The position numbers and the translations under genes were made by a program. From positions 124,001-188,000 of the forward strand of contig JAJCXN010000051.1 in NCBI GenBank assembly GCA_029263415.1: a DNA stretch of 64,000 bases. Direction: 5' to 3'. The first letter of the stretch is position 1; each line of letters starts with the position of its first letter. This document shows positions 28,017-36,436 of the stretch, one piece after another. The stretch is from Acidobacteriota bacterium. GTDB taxonomy: Bacteria; Acidobacteriota; Thermoanaerobaculia; Multivoradales; Multivoraceae. The notes below the pieces were generated by a model that was not told where the DNA came from, did not search any database, and was given only the letters and a program-made list of their open reading frames with translations.

Positions 28017-29660
28017 TCAGAACGGAGAGAAGCCCGGGCTGCCAAACCTTTCGAGCGTCAGAAGTTGCCAGATGGGATAAGCGTACGCCAACACGATCAG
28101 AATCACGGCAATGGCGGTCCAGAGGCCCAGGCGGTCAAATCCACCGGCGGTCTCGGGCAGCGGCTCCAACGATCGCGCGAAGCGCGTCGGCACCATGCCC
28201 ACTTTACTGCCACAAAAGAAAGTCGTTCCAAGTACAGCGATGAAGCACAAAGAACTCACAAACAGTACCACTCCGCCGCTGGCCGACATCAGCGTCAGCC
28301 ACCGCCAGGCCTCGGCGGCTTCTGATCCAAAATAGTCAGACGAGTAGACCCTTCTTGGCTGGCCCATGAGCCCAGTGATGTGGCCGGATATCGAGAACAT
28401 CATCATGCCAACGAACCAAAGCAAAGGCTGCGCGAACGCAACTCGAGGCAGCGCTAGTTCGCGGCCGGTCACTCTTGGTAGCAACCAGTAGGAGGCGCCC
28501 ATGAAGGTCAAGGTGACCGCCGTGCCCACGGTTACATGGAAGTGAGCAGGGATCCAGAACGTGTTGTGGACCATGGCATTCATGGCATATGCGGCGTTGA
28601 TCGCTCCACCAAAACCCCCCACCGTGAAACTCAACATTGCGAGCGCCACCGACAAGAAGAATGGGTCGCGCCAGGGCAGCTTCTTGATCCAACCAAAGAC
28701 ACCGGTGCCACCACGTAGCCGCCCACCAACCTCTAACGAGGCGATCACGGTGAAAGCCGTAACCATCGACGGGAACAAGATTGCGTAGGTGGTCACGGTG
28801 TGCACCAGCTTCCAGATACTCGAGATGCCCGGGTCAGTGAACTGGTGATGAAACCCCACCGGTGTCGAGAACAGAATAAACATAACGAAGACAGCTCGCG
28901 CCAGTCGGTCGCTGAACAGTCGCCCTCCCACGATCTCTGGAAGTACCGCGTACCAGAGAACGTAGGCTGGCAGAAGCCAGAAGTAGGTCAGTGGGTGCCC
29001 GAACCACCAAAAGAAGGTGCGAGCGAGAACCGGGTCGATGGTGTCGACCCACCCGAGCGACCACGGGATCAGCTGCCCAAGGACCTCCATCGCCAACCCA
29101 GAAGTAGCAAGGAACCAGATGATCACCGCGGCCACCATGCCGTGCATTGCTAATGGCAGCGGCGAACTGTTTGATCGTTTCCACCTGCGCCAAGACGCAA
29201 TCATCACTCCGCCCCAGATCCACGATCCAATCACCAGGAGCGCAGCGCCAATGTAAAACGCGGGGTGCGCCATCAACGGCGGATAGAACGTGTAAAGCAC
29301 GGTGCTGGTGCCGGACAAGATAGCGAGAGTGGTGATCAGCGTGCCGCCCAAGGCCACCCAGAACCCGGCCCACGCCCAGCGCTCAGACGCAACACCACCA
29401 ACCGTCGTGCGGGCAACAAAGAGGCCAAAACCCATGATGAAGAACGTGGTGAACACCAGCGCCATCAGCACGCCGTGCGCGGTCATCGAGAGGTAGTAGA
29501 CCTTCGGTGAACGAAACACCACATCGATGTCTGCCCGCGAGAGCGCCTGCATGACAGCCATCACAGCTCCGAGGCCAAAGGCAGAAATGGCGACTGCAAA
29601 GTGCGCAATCTCAAGGCGGTTCCCCGATGAGTCCTGGCTCTTGTCAACTAAGCTGCTCAA
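28017..29660 (-). CDS. ba3-like cytochrome c oxidase subunit I
   Basis: About 547 residues of a B-family haem-copper oxygen reductase. A TTG at 29660 is chosen as start: it overlaps the subunit II stop (TTGA) and GAGGAAG lies 5 bases upstream. The frame is open to 29738 but that would overlap subunit II by 82 bases. Numbered from the TTG, ligands are H62 (low-spin haem), CuB H222 with cross-link tyrosine Y226 in [17 protein letters not shown]271/H272 in GFHHQF, and H373/H375 in IPAHFHV. The retained tyrosine argues for O2 reduction rather than NO reduction. About 13 hydrophobic helices are visible. It forms an operon with subunits II and IIa and the ATPase. Confidence 0.94.
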   Translation of the reverse strand: MSSLVDKSQDSSGNRLEIAHFAVAISAFGLGAVMAVMQALSRADIDVVFRSPKVYYLSMTAHGVLMALVFTTFFIMGFGLFVARTTVGGVASERWAWAGFWVALGGTLITTLAILSGTSTVLYTFYPPLMAHPAFYIGAALLVIGSWIWGGVMIASWRRWKRSNSSPLPLAMHGMVAAVIIWFLATSGLAMEVLGQLIPWSLGWVDTIDPVLARTFFWWFGHPLTYFWLLPAYVLWYAVLPEIVGGRLFSDRLARAVFVMFILFSTPVGFHHQFTDPGISSIWKLVHTVTTYAILFPSMVTAFTVIASLEVGGRLRGGTGVFGWIKKLPWRDPFFLSVALAMLSFTVGGFGGAINAAYAMNAMVHNTFWIPAHFHVTVGTAVTLTFMGASYWLLPRVTGRELALPRVAFAQPLLWFVGMMMFSISGHITGLMGQPRRVYSSDYFGSEAAEAWRWLTLMSASGGVVLFVSSLCFIAVLGTTFFCGSKVGMVPTRFARSLEPLPETAGGFDRLGLWTAIAVILIVLAYAYPIWQLLTLERFGSPGFSPF

Positions 29661-30184
29661 GGATCTTCCTCTCGCGCTGAGCGCGCTATGAACCGACCCT
29701 GCATCATGTGATGAGAGAGGCCGCAAAACTCGTTGCACAACACGAGGTACTCGCCGGCGCGAGGAAACGTCACCTCGAACTCGCTGACGTATCCAGGAAT
29801 CACCGTTACGTTGGCGTTGGTGCCAGCGATCTGAAACCCGTGGATGACGTCAGGGCTGGTGATCCGAAAACGGACCGGTTCACCCACAGGGACCACAACC
29901 GTTTCGGGGTCAAATGTGAACATCGCTGCCACCATGACCACCAGCGTCGAACCATCCGGCTGCGGGAAGACGCCTGGACTAGCGAACTCCGATTCCGTCC
30001 GCGCGGTGGCTGGATCGATCGTCTCGACATGGCTAGGCGGATGCACAGCATGCAACACCGAACTCGCGACAATGATTGCAAGAAAGCCCAGGATCAGAGA
30101 ACTCGCGATCCAAAGCCACCAGCGTTCATAGACATCAACCCGCATTGTTCGCGAGACGGGCGAGGTTGACTGAGCGTTACTCAT
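29657..30184 (-). CDS. Cytochrome c oxidase subunit II (CuA)
   Basis: A 175-residue protein from the ATG at 30184, which overlaps the preceding small subunit's stop (ATGA); the frame opens earlier at 30235 but inside that gene. One transmembrane helix (WIASSLILGFLAIIVASSVL) is followed by a cupredoxin domain. The CuA ligands are H115, C150, C154, H158 and M161 in the pattern CNEFCGLSHHMM, all present. Single-helix, short subunit II is typical of ba3-type enzymes. There is no fused cytochrome c domain, so an external cytochrome must donate electrons; the lipoprotein cytochromes nearby are candidates. Confidence 0.95.
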   Translation of the reverse strand: MSNAQSTSPVSRTMRVDVYERWWLWIASSLILGFLAIIVASSVLHAVHPPSHVETIDPATARTESEFASPGVFPQPDGSTLVVMVAAMFTFDPETVVVPVGEPVRFRITSPDVIHGFQIAGTNANVTVIPGYVSEFEVTFPRAGEYLVLCNEFCGLSHHMMQGRFIARSAREEDP

Positions 30185-30375
30185 AGACCGGTCGCCCCAC
30201 GGGGCAGAAACAGCCCGAAGTAAAGAGCTAACCATCCCAGCGCAAATAGCGCACCAAACACCAGAACAATCGCAAGAGTGCCAACTGGATGCGCTGGTAG
30301 AGCTAAGAGCTCCTCGTCTAAGAGTTCTTGTCTCGCCTCGCGCTCCGGCGAAGACGCATTCGGATCGCTACTCAT
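30181..30375 (-). CDS. Cytochrome c oxidase subunit IIa-like protein
   Basis: A 64-residue protein with a charged N-terminal arm and one transmembrane helix (PVGTLAIVLVFGALFALGW, then LALYFGLFLPRG). The GTLAI...LFALGWLALYFG pattern is that of subunit IIa of B-family oxidases, which supplies the helix missing from subunit II. It is the first gene of the oxidase operon and overlaps subunit II by 4 bases. Confidence 0.85.
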   Translation of the reverse strand: MSSDPNASSPEREARQELLDEELLALPAHPVGTLAIVLVFGALFALGWLALYFGLFLPRGATGL

Positions 30376-30552
30376 CCACAGCCTCCCATCAAAAAACCTA
30401 TTCCGGATTGGTGAGTCAGCTTAGGCGCAGCAACCGCGCGCCGCGACAGGTGATTACCGAAGGGGCGCTACGGGAAAGCCTCGGTTCAAACGAACAGCGC
30501 CCGCTAGATAGGTTGCTCTCACACCGCTAACACCGCTTCCGGAGGCCCGGCG
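30376..30552. promoter_or_regulatory. Divergent promoter region, oxidase versus Rieske/cytochrome b operon
   Basis: These 177 bases separate two respiratory operons transcribed in opposite directions, so both promoters must lie here. No clear FNR/Anr box of the TTGAT-N4-ATCAA kind was found. A CTACGGG element at 30468-30474 resembles the repeats ahead of the FixL-type gene. GGAGG at 30540-30544 serves the Rieske TTG start. Confidence 0.6.
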
Positions 30553-31119
30553 TTGGAAGACAACAATCTCCCCACTAGGCGTGGATTCATGATCGCCGCT
30601 TGCGCATCCTTCGCAGCTGCCTACGGGACCTTTGCTGCGTTCATGGCTCGCTTTCTCTACCCGGCTGAAACTGCGGTTGGCAACTGGACCTATGTGTCCA
30701 CGGTCGCCCGAATCCCGCAGGACGACGCCCTCGTGTTCCGAACTCCGGGTGGTGCCATCGTCAACATTGCACGCAGCCTGGATCAGCCTGAGCGCTTGAT
30801 GGCGCTCTCGAGTACTTGCCCCCACTTGGGCTGCCAGGTGCATTGGGAGGGCCACAACCAGCGCTTCTTCTGCCCTTGCCACAACGGAATTTTTGACCCA
30901 ACGGGCAAGGCCATCGCAGGACCACCGGCCGACGCCGGCCAGAGCCTTCTTCAGTATCCGTTGAAAGAGGACGGCGGTTTACTCTTCATCGACGTTCCCA
31001 ACGAGGAGCTGGCCATGGGCCAAGGCGAGATCCTGGACGCCCCGTCTCCGGCCGCCTGCAAGCTGCCACAAGTGCCACGTGTCCGAAGCAGCACGGCAAG
31101 CTCGCGCGTATCCGTCTGA
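30553..31119 (+). CDS. Rieske iron-sulfur protein of a bc/b6f-type complex
   Basis: A 188-residue protein. The start is a TTG at 30553 with GGAGG seven bases upstream; no ATG fits. The twin-arginine signal-anchor TRRGFMIAACASF leads into one hydrophobic helix. The [2Fe-2S] ligands are C89 and H91 in CPHLGC and C107 and H110 in CPCHNG; the two extra cysteines C94 and C109 form the usual disulfide. The stop overlaps the next ATG as TGATG, so it is translationally coupled to cytochrome b. It transfers electrons from quinol to a cytochrome c on the outer face of the membrane. Confidence 0.95.
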   Translation: MEDNNLPTRRGFMIAACASFAAAYGTFAAFMARFLYPAETAVGNWTYVSTVARIPQDDALVFRTPGGAIVNIARSLDQPERLMALSSTCPHLGCQVHWEGHNQRFFCPCHNGIFDPTGKAIAGPPADAGQSLLQYPLKEDGGLLFIDVPNEELAMGQGEILDAPSPAACKLPQVPRVRSSTASSRVSV

Positions 31120-32195
31120 TGCCTGCCGGACCAATCGCAATGATCGGTAGTTGGCTGCAGGAGCGACTACCAATCCAACTGGACGAGCTCAAAGAGCTCA
31201 CTAACGAGCCCGTCCCTAACCACCTCAAACGGTGGTGGTTCGCGCTCGGAGGCACACCCGCTTACCTCTTTGTTATCCAGATCATCACCGGGCTACTGCT
31301 CGCCGTCTACTACCGTCCATCAGCAGAGAGTGCCTACGAATCGGTTCGCTACATCACCGAGTCCGCGACGTTCGGTTGGTACCTCAGAGGCGTGCATCGC
31401 TGGGCAGCGACGTTGATGGTCGCAGCGGTGATCTTGCATCAGATGCGGGTCTACTTCACAGGCGCCTATCGCAAGCCACGAGAACTGAACTGGATGGTGG
31501 GGATGTGCATGTTGATCTGCACCCTCACACTCGGCTTCACCGGTTACAGCTTGGTCTACGAGCAGTTGTCCTACTGGGGAGCGACCGTCGGAGCCAACAT
31601 CGCAGGTGGCGTGCCCGTTGTCGGCGACTTCATCCGTCGGCTCATGCTCGGTGGAGACGCCTACAACGTGAACACGCTGCCGCGATTCTTCGTGATTCAC
31701 GCAGCGGTTCTGCCGATGACCATGATTTTTCTGATCGTGGTCCACATTGGAATCATTCGACTTCAAGGCGTCACCGAATATGAGTTCGAGGACGACAAGG
31801 ACGACGGTCCCGAGGAGAAGGCAAAGACCTTCAACTTCTTCCCCGACCACCTGCTCACCGAACTGTCCTTGGGACTGTCGCTCATGGTCTTGTTGTCGTT
31901 CTTGGCAACCGTGTTCCCGCCGCTACTCGGACCGCCAGCCGACCCGCTGACCACACCTGAAGTGATCAAGCCTGAGTGGTTCTTCTATGTCGCCTTCCGT
32001 TGGCTGAAGCTGTTCTCCGGAACCGCCGCGATCCTGTCCATGGGATTCGTGGTGTTCGTCATGTTTACTTGGCCATTCATCGACGCATCGATCCGCAAGC
32101 GCACGCGCTTCACTGAGGCAAGTGTGTGGATCGGCATCTTCGGTGTCTTGGCAATCGTTGGACTCACCATCTGGGAGGCAGTGGTAGCCCACTAG
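31119..32195 (+). CDS. Cytochrome b with b6f-like features, fused subunit IV part
   Basis: A 358-residue integral membrane protein that joins a cytochrome b6-like four-helix part to a subunit IV-like part. Haem ligands are H93 and H107 in one helix pair (13 residues between) and H194 and H209 (14 between); the 14-residue spacing is that of b6-type proteins. The quinol-site motif is PEWF at 285-288 in place of PEWY. A charged linker (EFEDDKDDGPEEK) joins the halves. No cytochrome c1 or f gene follows. Instead a membrane-anchored octahaem cytochrome is encoded 67 bases downstream, which may take the place of c1. Confidence 0.94.
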   Translation: MPAGPIAMIGSWLQERLPIQLDELKELTNEPVPNHLKRWWFALGGTPAYLFVIQIITGLLLAVYYRPSAESAYESVRYITESATFGWYLRGVHRWAATLMVAAVILHQMRVYFTGAYRKPRELNWMVGMCMLICTLTLGFTGYSLVYEQLSYWGATVGANIAGGVPVVGDFIRRLMLGGDAYNVNTLPRFFVIHAAVLPMTMIFLIVVHIGIIRLQGVTEYEFEDDKDDGPEEKAKTFNFFPDHLLTELSLGLSLMVLLSFLATVFPPLLGPPADPLTTPEVIKPEWFFYVAFRWLKLFSGTAAILSMGFVVFVMFTWPFIDASIRKRTRFTEASVWIGIFGVLAIVGLTIWEAVVAH

Positions 32196-32262
32196 TCCCA
32201 CCCCCACTCCCGTTGGATTCGCCCGCGACTCTCGCAGCGAGAACCAAGAAGGAAGCATCTCA

Positions 32263-33927
32263 ATGAACCTGAATCAGAAGTACGTCGTCATCTCCGTTCT
32301 AGCTGGAGTGTTCCTCGCATCACTGGTCCTGGTTCAGTGGATGGAGGTCGTTCGGCGCGCGGAGGAAGCCGGCATCTCCCAGCCAAGAGTTTCTGTGCCC
32401 GACTCGTCCGCAGACTGTGTCGACTGCCACAGTCAAACCACTCCTGGCATCGCGCAACACTGGGAAGACAGTCGCCATGCCGAGCGCGGCGTCTCTTGCT
32501 TCGACTGCCACACAGCAGATGTCAAAGACGCTGACAGCTTCGACCACTACGGCACGACCATCGCGACCGTGGTCACGCCGCGCGACTGTGCCGAGTGCCA
32601 TCCAGCGGTGGCCGAAGAGTTCGAGAAGAGTCACCATGCCGCCGCGGGCAACATCCTCGCCTCGCTGGACAACTTTCTTGCCGAAACAGTCGAGGGTGCA
32701 CGGGTGCCCTTCGAACCGCATTCGCCCACGCCTGGTCGCGCTCTCGGGATGGTCAACGGTGGCGCCAGCGCGGCCTCTGGGTGCCAGCAATGCCACGGCT
32801 CAAAGGTCGCCTTGCTCGCAACTGACGGCGGACGCATCAACGTCGACGACCTTCAACCAGACGAAAACGGCATTCCGACCAATCTAGAAGCCCTCTCTAG
32901 GATCAGCCGCGACGGCGCCGCTCGCCCGACGCTCGATCCTCAAACCTGGCCCAACACCGGGATTGGAAGACTGAATCTCGATGGCTCGCGCGGCTCCTGT
33001 TCGGCCTGCCATAGTCGACACGACTTCTCGCCGCGACGCGCGCGTCAACCAGAGAACTGCGGCAAGTGTCACCTCGGCCCCGATCATCCTCAAAAGGAGA
33101 TCTACGAGGAATCGAAGCACGGCGTTGCTTTTCGAGACCTACGCGAAAGCATGAATCTCGACTCAGAGAGCTGGGTCTTGGGTGAGGACTACTCGCAGGC
33201 GCCTACTTGTGCCACGTGCCATATGTCTGGACACAGCCGCAACGGGGGCCGGATCACACACGATCCTGGCGAGCGGATCTCGTGGACCAATCGTCCGCCA
33301 GTAAGCCTGGTCATGGACACTGACGCCGACGGCAACTTAGTCAAAGAGCACGACCCACTAGAACGACGGCGTCTCACAGTCGACAGCGCCGCGATGAAAC
33401 GCGGTCGCATGCGAGAGGTCTGTTTGCACTGCCATGCGCCGTCCTATGTCGACAACTTCTACGTTCAGTACGACGACCTGATAGTGCTCTTCAACGAAAA
33501 GTTCGCGAAGCCTGGCCTGAGCCTGATCGCCGCCTTGCGGGCCAACGACCTGCTCACCCCGACAGAGTTCGACGAGGAGATTGAATGGACCTGGTTCCTT
33601 CTCTGGCACCACGAGGGTCGGCGGGCCAGGCACGGTGCCTCGATGATGGCGCCGGACTACACCCACTGGCACGGCATGTTCGAAGTCGCGGACCGCTTCT
33701 ACATGGAACTGATTCCGCAAGTGCGTGAACGGATCGCCGAAGCCAGGCATGACGGTGAACGGAACGCTGCAAAGGCGGTAGAGGACGTGCTCAACGCGTT
33801 GCTGGCCAGGCCCGAACATCAGTGGTTCGAAGAAGGAGCCACCGACCAGTCGCAAGCGATCCGAGACGCCATGAAGGAACGCTACGGCGACGCAGGTCCG
33901 TCTCGGCGCCCGGGCGCGCCAAACTGA
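32263..33927 (+). CDS. Octahaem cytochrome c of the hydroxylamine oxidoreductase family
   Basis: A 554-residue protein with eight CxxCH haem sites at 52, 79, 109, 174, 246, 266, 316 and 387. Segment 244-290 (CSACHSRHDFSPRRARQPEN, then CGKCHLGPDHPQKEIYEESK) and segment 387-403 (CLHCHAPSYVDNFYVQY) are highly typical of HAO. In HAO a tyrosine cross-links to haem 4 to make P460; here Y466 in MAPDYTHWHG sits at the matching place, near Tyr467 of the Nitrosomonas enzyme, so an oxidative rather than nitrite-reducing type is possible. The N-terminus is an uncleaved anchor helix (about 7-25), unlike soluble HAO. AAGGAAG precedes the ATG. It shares an operon with the Rieske and cytochrome b genes. Its substrate (hydroxylamine, NO, hydrazine-like, or none) is unknown. 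Confidence 0.9.
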   Translation: MNLNQKYVVISVLAGVFLASLVLVQWMEVVRRAEEAGISQPRVSVPDSSADCVDCHSQTTPGIAQHWEDSRHAERGVSCFDCHTADVKDADSFDHYGTTIATVVTPRDCAECHPAVAEEFEKSHHAAAGNILASLDNFLAETVEGARVPFEPHSPTPGRALGMVNGGASAASGCQQCHGSKVALLATDGGRINVDDLQPDENGIPTNLEALSRISRDGAARPTLDPQTWPNTGIGRLNLDGSRGSCSACHSRHDFSPRRARQPENCGKCHLGPDHPQKEIYEESKHGVAFRDLRESMNLDSESWVLGEDYSQAPTCATCHMSGHSRNGGRITHDPGERISWTNRPPVSLVMDTDADGNLVKEHDPLERRRLTVDSAAMKRGRMREVCLHCHAPSYVDNFYVQYDDLIVLFNEKFAKPGLSLIAALRANDLLTPTEFDEEIEWTWFLLWHHEGRRARHGASMMAPDYTHWHGMFEVADRFYMELIPQVRERIAEARHDGERNAAKAVEDVLNALLARPEHQWFEEGATDQSQAIRDAMKERYGDAGPSRRPGAPN

Positions 33928-33983
33928 GAACCGAACTGGCGAATGAAGATGAAGAGGGCTAGTACCTCCACGGGCCGACGCCA

Positions 33984-35216
33984 ATGACAACTGCTCTTGC
34001 ACTACTCCTGGCGGTGGTGTCGTTGCTGTCGCAGCAACAGAACAGCACCGAACCACCCTTGGAATCGTCGGCGCCTCCGGCCTACGAGCTGTCGTTTGGA
34101 CTGCGCTATCGGCTCGAGTCCGTTGACGACGACTCGTTGGCTGCGGTGCCGCTCACGGGAAAACTCGATGCCGCCCTAGCCTCCACGTTGAGGAGTCAGC
34201 TGCGTCTGGACACACGCAGCTGGCACGGGCTTTCGTTTCACATCGCAGTCGAGGACGTTAGGACTCTCGGCAATGACAACTACAACAACGCAGGAGCTGG
34301 CTCGCTCCGCAACGGGCAGCCCGGCCGCGCCGTTGTGGCGGACCCAGCCAACACCGAGATCAGCCAGGGCTTTGTGGTGTTTGAGCCAAACGATCGGGTC
34401 AGCCTCTCGGCCGGACGACAGGAACTCTCGTTCGATCAAGAACGTTTTATCGGCCCAGTGGGTTGGCGGCAGAACCATCAAGAGTTCGACGCCCTGCATC
34501 TCGCTGTCAAACCGACCCAGCGCCTGACGGTACGACTCGGCTTCATCGACCGCGTGCACACCATCACCGGCGCAGAGCAAGCGGCAGGCCATTCGCTGCT
34601 GAACGTGCTGCTTGCTCTGGAGCACTTCAAGATCGGTGGTTACGGCTACTGGCTCGAGTATGACTCTGCGACCCTCAGTCGCTTGTCGAGCGGCACGCTT
34701 GGGCTCCGCTCGTCGGGCACCTTCGCCGAAGGAGCAGCCTCGTTCACGATCGAGATCGCCGAGCAGCAAGACAACGGCAACCATCCAAACGACTTTTCGC
34801 TCGGCTATCGAGGTGCAACCCTTGGTTGGAGTCCACACAATGCCGAGGGCCTCAAGCTCGAGGTAGGAGGAGAGATCCTAGAGGGCGACGGCACCAACGC
34901 GTTCAGGACGCCACTTGCCACCCTGCACAAGTTCAATGGTCTTGCTGATCGATTCTTGGTGACCCCGGCAACGGGTCTAAAAGACCTGTTTGCGACGCTT
35001 TCCTATCGGTGCCTCCAATGGTCGGGCCAACTCACCTATCACCGCTTCGAGCCCGAGCACGGGAGTGGGGCTATGTATGGTGACGAGTGGGACGCCGTCA
35101 TTTCCTACAGACCGACCAAGCGCTTACAGTTCGCGCTCAAGACAGCGCTCTATCAGGCCGACGGCTTCTCGAGCGACGGCACCAAGGCGATGGTCTGGAC
35201 GGCGTGGTCGTTCTAG
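33984..35216 (+). CDS. Outer-membrane porin, alginate-export (AlgE)-like
   Basis: A 410-residue protein with a short signal peptide (TALALLLAVVSLLS) and a beta-barrel pattern of alternating hydrophobic residues ending in a terminal phenylalanine (VWTAWSF). Segments such as YELSFGLRYRLESV, EISQGFVVFEPNDRVSLSAG and RQELSFDQERFIGPVGWRQN match the alginate-export porin family, whose members in non-alginate bacteria are often small-solute porins placed beside respiratory cytochromes. It lies 56 bases after the octahaem gene, presumably in the same transcript, and could admit a small nitrogen compound to the periplasm; that is inference. Confidence 0.82.
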   Translation: MTTALALLLAVVSLLSQQQNSTEPPLESSAPPAYELSFGLRYRLESVDDDSLAAVPLTGKLDAALASTLRSQLRLDTRSWHGLSFHIAVEDVRTLGNDNYNNAGAGSLRNGQPGRAVVADPANTEISQGFVVFEPNDRVSLSAGRQELSFDQERFIGPVGWRQNHQEFDALHLAVKPTQRLTVRLGFIDRVHTITGAEQAAGHSLLNVLLALEHFKIGGYGYWLEYDSATLSRLSSGTLGLRSSGTFAEGAASFTIEIAEQQDNGNHPNDFSLGYRGATLGWSPHNAEGLKLEVGGEILEGDGTNAFRTPLATLHKFNGLADRFLVTPATGLKDLFATLSYRCLQWSGQLTYHRFEPEHGSGAMYGDEWDAVISYRPTKRLQFALKTALYQADGFSSDGTKAMVWTAWSF

Positions 35217-35272
35217 TGCCGATCTCTGAGAGCAAGAAGTGCACTGGGCGCTGCACAGCCTGCAGAACCCGC

Positions 35273-35704
35273 CTAAGCGGCCGGACCACCAGCGAAAGCC
35301 AGGAGCAGCCCCAGCGTCACCAGGACCAATACCAAGTAGACCTTCATTCGGTAGAGATCGTGCAACTGAACCAGAGCAGCGATGAGGTGGCTGAGGTCGT
35401 TGGCGGAGGTGCCAACAATCTGTTGGAACTCAGCGCTGGCCAATAGCGTGCGTCGCGCCACGTAGAACAGATAGAGCCCAAAGAGCAAGGGGACGGCTCC
35501 CCACATCGGGTGAACCAATAACACGGTCGGGACGATCGCAACCAACGCCATTGCACCCACACCGCGCGCAACAGAGGCCGTTGCCCGCAAACGCTTGCCA
35601 AGGGCAGCGACGACACCGCTTTGAGACGGCGACAGCTCCAACCTCACGCTTTCGCCAAGACCATGCTCGCCCGTCGAGTCTGCACCTTTTTTCAGCGGGT
35701 CCAT
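35273..35704 (-). CDS. Hypothetical membrane protein
   Basis: A 143-residue protein from an ATG at 35704 with GGGAGGA six bases upstream; the frame opens earlier at 35761 without such a site. A charged N-terminal 45 residues is followed by two close hydrophobic helices (VGAMALVAIVPTVLLVHPMW and AVPLLFGLYLFYV), a helical loop with a QLHDLYRMK segment and a final helix (VYLVLVLVTLGLLLAFAGG). I do not recognise the family. It converges on the porin gene and diverges from the next plus-strand gene. Confidence 0.65.
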   Translation of the reverse strand: MDPLKKGADSTGEHGLGESVRLELSPSQSGVVAALGKRLRATASVARGVGAMALVAIVPTVLLVHPMWGAVPLLFGLYLFYVARRTLLASAEFQQIVGTSANDLSHLIAALVQLHDLYRMKVYLVLVLVTLGLLLAFAGGPAA

Positions 35705-35992
35705 TCTGTGTCCTCCCAAGGTCAACGGCCGGGTGCCCCCTTTTGGCGATATCAAGCTCAATATTCCACCGGTGTCACCGCAGTGGCTATCCGGGATTGC
35801 CGAAGTCGCCTGCCCTGCGAAAAGGATCTACCGACGCGCAAGCGGACAGAGCGCAGTGGCCAGAGCGGAGGCCTGCATTCCTACGGTTCATGCCTAGAGC
35901 GGTCGTGGACTTTCCCAATAGACGGCTGTGTCACTAGCAGGCACGATCCAAAAGTCCTCAAAACAGCCCAATCTCCCGGCAGGAGCAGACGC

Positions 35993-36382
35993 ATGTACCC
36001 ACCCCAAGACATCTCGACCTTTCCACTGGTTCTAGCGACGGTCTTTGCGACTGCCCTCCTGGTCCTCTACTTCTTGCCCACCATCTTTAGTGTTGCTTGT
36101 CGCCAGCCCAAATGCGCCGAGGTGTTCGGCGTGAACCTCCTGGTCGGGTGGACCGGGCTCGGATGGCTCGCAGCGCTATTCATGGCCGGCTCTGAGCAAG
36201 CTCTGGCAGATCCTCCTCGTCGCACCGTTAGCAACCTCACGCCGAAGGCGATAGCCACGCACCGACCCCGCCGAGCAGCAAAGCCAGGCGTGGCCTCACC
36301 CAGCTCTGCCTTCGCCGGATCACAAGAGCGTCCAGCTCACACGCGCTCGATACCTCTGGCTGCCGCCACGCACTTGCAGTAG
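35993..36382 (+). CDS. Superinfection-immunity-like small membrane protein
   Basis: A 129-residue protein from an ATG at 35993 with AGGAG just upstream; the frame runs to 35621 but the extension has no homology. Two hydrophobic helices with FLPTIFSVACRQPKCAEVF and GVNLLVGWTGLGWLAALFMA match the superinfection immunity protein family, named after phage T4 Imm but widespread as chromosomal proteins of unknown role. The 55-residue C-terminal tail is basic and low complexity. No phage genes are nearby, so an anti-phage role should not be assumed. It is 54 bases ahead of the second USP gene. Confidence 0.75.
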   Translation: MYPPQDISTFPLVLATVFATALLVLYFLPTIFSVACRQPKCAEVFGVNLLVGWTGLGWLAALFMAGSEQALADPPRRTVSNLTPKAIATHRPRRAAKPGVASPSSAFAGSQERPAHTRSIPLAAATHLQ

Positions 36383-36436
36383 GGGATTGAACTCTACTTT
36401 CGGCTGACGCGCACTAACGACCCCACGGCCTAAACG

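Noticed and set aside
28017-29660. Oxidase subunit I as an NO reductase (sNOR/bNOR type)
   Set aside because: The cross-link tyrosine four residues after the first CuB histidine is present and a canonical CuA subunit is encoded beside it, so an O2 reductase fits better.
30376-30552. FNR/Anr box in the divergent respiratory promoter
   Set aside because: No inverted TTGAT-N4-ATCAA type sequence could be found by eye.
32263-33927. Octahaem protein as a NrfA-type nitrite reductase or octahaem tetrathionate reductase
   Set aside because: The haem-binding blocks, the DGS..SCSACHSRHDFSP region and the PDYTHWHG segment match the HAO family; there is no CxxCK site.
35993-36382. Phage defence or prophage remnant because of the superinfection-immunity-like fold
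   Set aside because: No phage genes, integrase, attachment sites or repeats surround it; the family is common in chromosomes.
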